Assembly: GCA_021160985.1 (NCBI GenBank)
Contig: JAGHBN010000031.1
Location: 1 to 7,992 of the forward strand
Reading direction: 5' to 3'
DNA: 7,992 bases
Origin: Thermococcus sp.
Lineage (GTDB): Archaea; Methanobacteriota_B; Thermococci; Thermococcales; Thermococcaceae
Shown here: piece by piece, positions 6,406 to 7,992 of the stretch
Position numbering within the stretch: the stretch's first letter is position 1
Layout of the letters: each line of letters begins with the position of its first letter
Position numbers and translations under genes: made by a program
Notes under the pieces: generated by a model
What the model saw: the letters and a program-made list of their open reading frames with translations, nothing else
The model's database searches: none
What the model was told of the DNA's origin: nothing

Positions 6406-7662
6406 ATGGAAAGGAGAAAGTTTGACTGGGGCGTGGTTCTCGGCCTTGCCATCTTAGGATTCAGCAGGAGCATGGGATGGGCGCTCAACAAGGGCTTCTC
6501 GTTTCCTCTACTCTCCGACTACACGAGCTCGGCCTTTGTAAAGGGGAGCATTCTGGCGCTTGAGGGGATTATAGGGTTGATCGTTCCCCCTCTTCTCGGC
6601 TATTACAGCGATACCCTCCGCTCAAAACATGGACGGAGGAGGCCCTTCATATTCGTCGGCGGAGTCCTAGCCGCTATCGCGACGCTGATGATATGGACGG
6701 CCTACAAGATTGGGGCTCCCCTATGGGCCTTTGCCCTCACGCTGGGCTTCCTGTACCTCTCGCTCCACCTCTACACCGCGCAGTTCAGGGCGTTGATGCC
6801 TGACACAATTGAGAGCGGTCAGCGCGGGAAGGCGAGCGGGGTAATAACCCTCCTCGAGTGGGCCGGCAACCTCTTCCTCTTTGGCCTCGGCGGCTTCATG
6901 GTCGCAAAGTACGGGAAGGACCACATCGGCCCCTTCGGTCTGACTGCCATCTTCCTGTTCCTCGCGGCGGTTTTCGTCTATTACAAGGTCAGGGAGCCGG
7001 AGCCCCCGGAGATAAAGGACGACGAGAGCCTGTCCGAGTACGTGAAGAGCATATTCGCCACGAAGGACTTTCTCAAGTTCTACACGGCTCAAATTCTCTG
7101 GTGGATGAGCTTTGAGTTCATAGCGATATTCCTCTACGGCATCCTTGCCTTCGTCCTGAAGGGCGCTGCCACCAAGGAAAACATTGACGCGGTCACTTCG
7201 ATGGGCCTCTACCTCATGGCGCTGTTCAACGTGGCCGTGCTCGTGGGCTCCCTGCCCGGAGGCTACATCTACGACAGGGTCGGCAGGAGGCTGAGCATAA
7301 TCATTGGAGGCCTCATATTCGCCCTCCCCCAGCTCTGGGGCTGGTTTATTCATACTGAGACCCAGATTTATGCGGCACTGTTGATAGCGGGCGTTGGCTG
7401 GGGTGCGCTGATAGCGGCCTCCTATCCGGTCGTCGGCGACCTGCTCACCAAGTTCGAGAAGGAGGCCTTCACGGGCCGCTACTACGGCGTCTACGAGGCC
7501 ACCAAGTCAATTCCCGTGCTCCTCGCGGGAACAATTGGCGGGGCCATCGTTGACCTGGCCGGCGGCAACTACAGGATCCTCTTCCCGCTGGGAGCGTTCT
7601 TGGTGCTCCTCGCGATGCCATTAATATGGAGCATGAAGGAGCTTGAGGTGAGGAAAGAATGA
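6406..7662 (+). CDS. MFS transporter, glycoside/sucrose-symporter-like (second copy)
   Basis: A 418-residue multi-pass carrier, paralogous in layout to the preceding transporter but clearly diverged. From ATG 6406: motif A is GYYSDTLRSKHGRRR (65-79) followed by P-F-I; A-L-M-P-D with G-K-A-S-G (129-145) matches the position of A-F-M-P-D/Q-A-N-G in the first copy; the central loop (about 194-222) is short and acidic; the second-half motif is GGYIYDRVGRR (285-295); and Y-P-V-V-G-D...G-R-Y-Y-G-V-Y-E (340-364) is the counterpart of the PMVVD...GYTGLYY region. The frame is open 22 codons further upstream, but those residues are not needed and the ribosome binding site at 6393-6400 supports the ATG. 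It overlaps the downstream hydrolase by four bases (ATGA). The pair may transport different substrates or form a functional couple; substrate cannot be read from the sequence. Confidence 0.88.
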   Translation: MERRKFDWGVVLGLAILGFSRSMGWALNKGFSFPLLSDYTSSAFVKGSILALEGIIGLIVPPLLGYYSDTLRSKHGRRRPFIFVGGVLAAIATLMIWTAYKIGAPLWAFALTLGFLYLSLHLYTAQFRALMPDTIESGQRGKASGVITLLEWAGNLFLFGLGGFMVAKYGKDHIGPFGLTAIFLFLAAVFVYYKVREPEPPEIKDDESLSEYVKSIFATKDFLKFYTAQILWWMSFEFIAIFLYGILAFVLKGAATKENIDAVTSMGLYLMALFNVAVLVGSLPGGYIYDRVGRRLSIIIGGLIFALPQLWGWFIHTETQIYAALLIAGVGWGALIAASYPVVGDLLTKFEKEAFTGRYYGVYEATKSIPVLLAGTIGGAIVDLAGGNYRILFPLGAFLVLLAMPLIWSMKELEVRKE

Positions 7663-7992
7663 TGCTGTGGCTTATCCTTTTTATTCTCCTGGCCTTCCTG
7701 GCGTTCTCTGCCTTTGTGGGCTACAAGATGGTCAAGCCGCCGCGCTTTGTAGGCGACTGGACGCCCAGAGACCTCGGCCACGACTACGAAGATGTCACCA
7801 TTGAGACGAGGGACGGGCTTAAGCTCAGCGGCTGGTGGATTCCAAACGGCGACAAGACGGTTATCCCCCTTCACGGCTACACGAGGAGCAGGTGGGACGA
7901 GGTATACATGAGGCAGACCATCGAGTTCCTGCTTAACGAAGGCTACAGCGTCCTTGTCTTTGACTTCCGCGCCCACGGAAAGAGCGAGGGCA
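7659..7992 (+). CDS. Membrane-anchored alpha/beta hydrolase, N-terminal 111 residues (runs off window)
   Basis: N-terminal part of an alpha/beta-fold hydrolase; related archaeal proteins are often annotated as lysophospholipase- or esterase-like. Residues 2-22 are a hydrophobic segment followed by K23 and K26, acting as a signal anchor. The fold then begins: V-T-I-E-T-R-D-G-L-K-L-S-G-W-W-I-P (46-62), the oxyanion-hole HG at 72-73 (L-H-G-Y-T-R-S-R), and V-L-V-F-D-F-R-A-H-G-K-S-E-G (98-111). The nucleophile Ser, acid and His lie beyond the window. Start ATG 7659 overlaps the transporter stop as ATGA, with GAGGTGA (7645-7651) seven bases upstream, so translation is coupled. One positive residue count argument (KxxK after the helix, none before) would put the catalytic domain inside the cell, but this is weak. 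Substrate unknown. Confidence 0.87.
   Translation, partial: MMLWLILFILLAFLAFSAFVGYKMVKPPRFVGDWTPRDLGHDYEDVTIETRDGLKLSGWWIPNGDKTVIPLHGYTRSRWDEVYMRQTIEFLLNEGYSVLVFDFRAHGKSEG

Noticed and set aside
6721..7353. 210-codon minus-strand frame
   Set aside because: Antisense to the second transporter, with the same shadow composition and no start context.
5013..7662. Transporters as GlpT-type glycerol 3-phosphate antiporters
   Set aside because: Motif A and the P-D...N-G and G-R-R-[KR]-P features fit the glycoside/sucrose symporter type instead; only the neighbourhood suggested GlpT.
7569..7976. 135-codon minus-strand frame across the transporter/hydrolase junction
   Set aside because: Covers two clear plus-strand genes with a coupled ATGA overlap; no ribosome binding site or family likeness.

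Overview
The window reads as chromosomal DNA of a hyperthermophilic archaeon of the Thermococcales, most likely Thermococcus. Reasons: short spacers and overlapping genes; Shine-Dalgarno sequences of the GAGGTGA/GGTGG type close to the starts; A/T-rich archaeal BRE/TATA-like elements; Lys/Glu/Arg-rich proteins; and glycerol kinase and phosphodiesterase sequences that resemble Thermococcus proteins I remember. No database was searched. Coding density is very high. The longest non-coding stretch is the roughly 110-base divergent promoter region (4904-5012), so there is no gene-free stretch over 300 bases. I saw no rRNA, tRNA, CRISPR array or insertion sequence.

Layout. A leftward (minus-strand) block reads, in transcription order: a divergent glycerophosphodiester phosphodiesterase (4166-4903), a canonical one (3433-4182), two paralogous multi-pass membrane proteins of unknown function with large outside domains (2150-3391 and 811-2136), and the N-terminal half of glycerol kinase glpK (776 to the window edge). 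A rightward (plus-strand) block starts from the shared divergent region and reads: an MFS transporter (5013-6335), a second MFS transporter of the same broad group (6406-7662), and the N-terminal part of a membrane-anchored alpha/beta hydrolase (7659 to the window edge). Three consecutive tandem paralogue pairs (two phosphodiesterases, two membrane proteins, two transporters) make up most of the window.

How the genes may work together. The phosphodiesterases release sn-glycerol 3-phosphate from glycerophosphodiesters, and glycerol kinase makes the same compound from glycerol, so the leftward block points to glycerol/glycerophosphodiester catabolism. Archaeal lipids use sn-glycerol 1-phosphate, so the G3P substrates are probably scavenged from outside, e.g. 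from bacterial or eukaryal lipids; this is inference. The transporters carry signatures of the glycoside/sucrose-type symporters, and the hydrolase could act on esters, but linking either to glycerol phosphodiesters rests only on position. The most novel part is the tandem pair of unrecognised membrane proteins between the phosphodiesterases and glpK.
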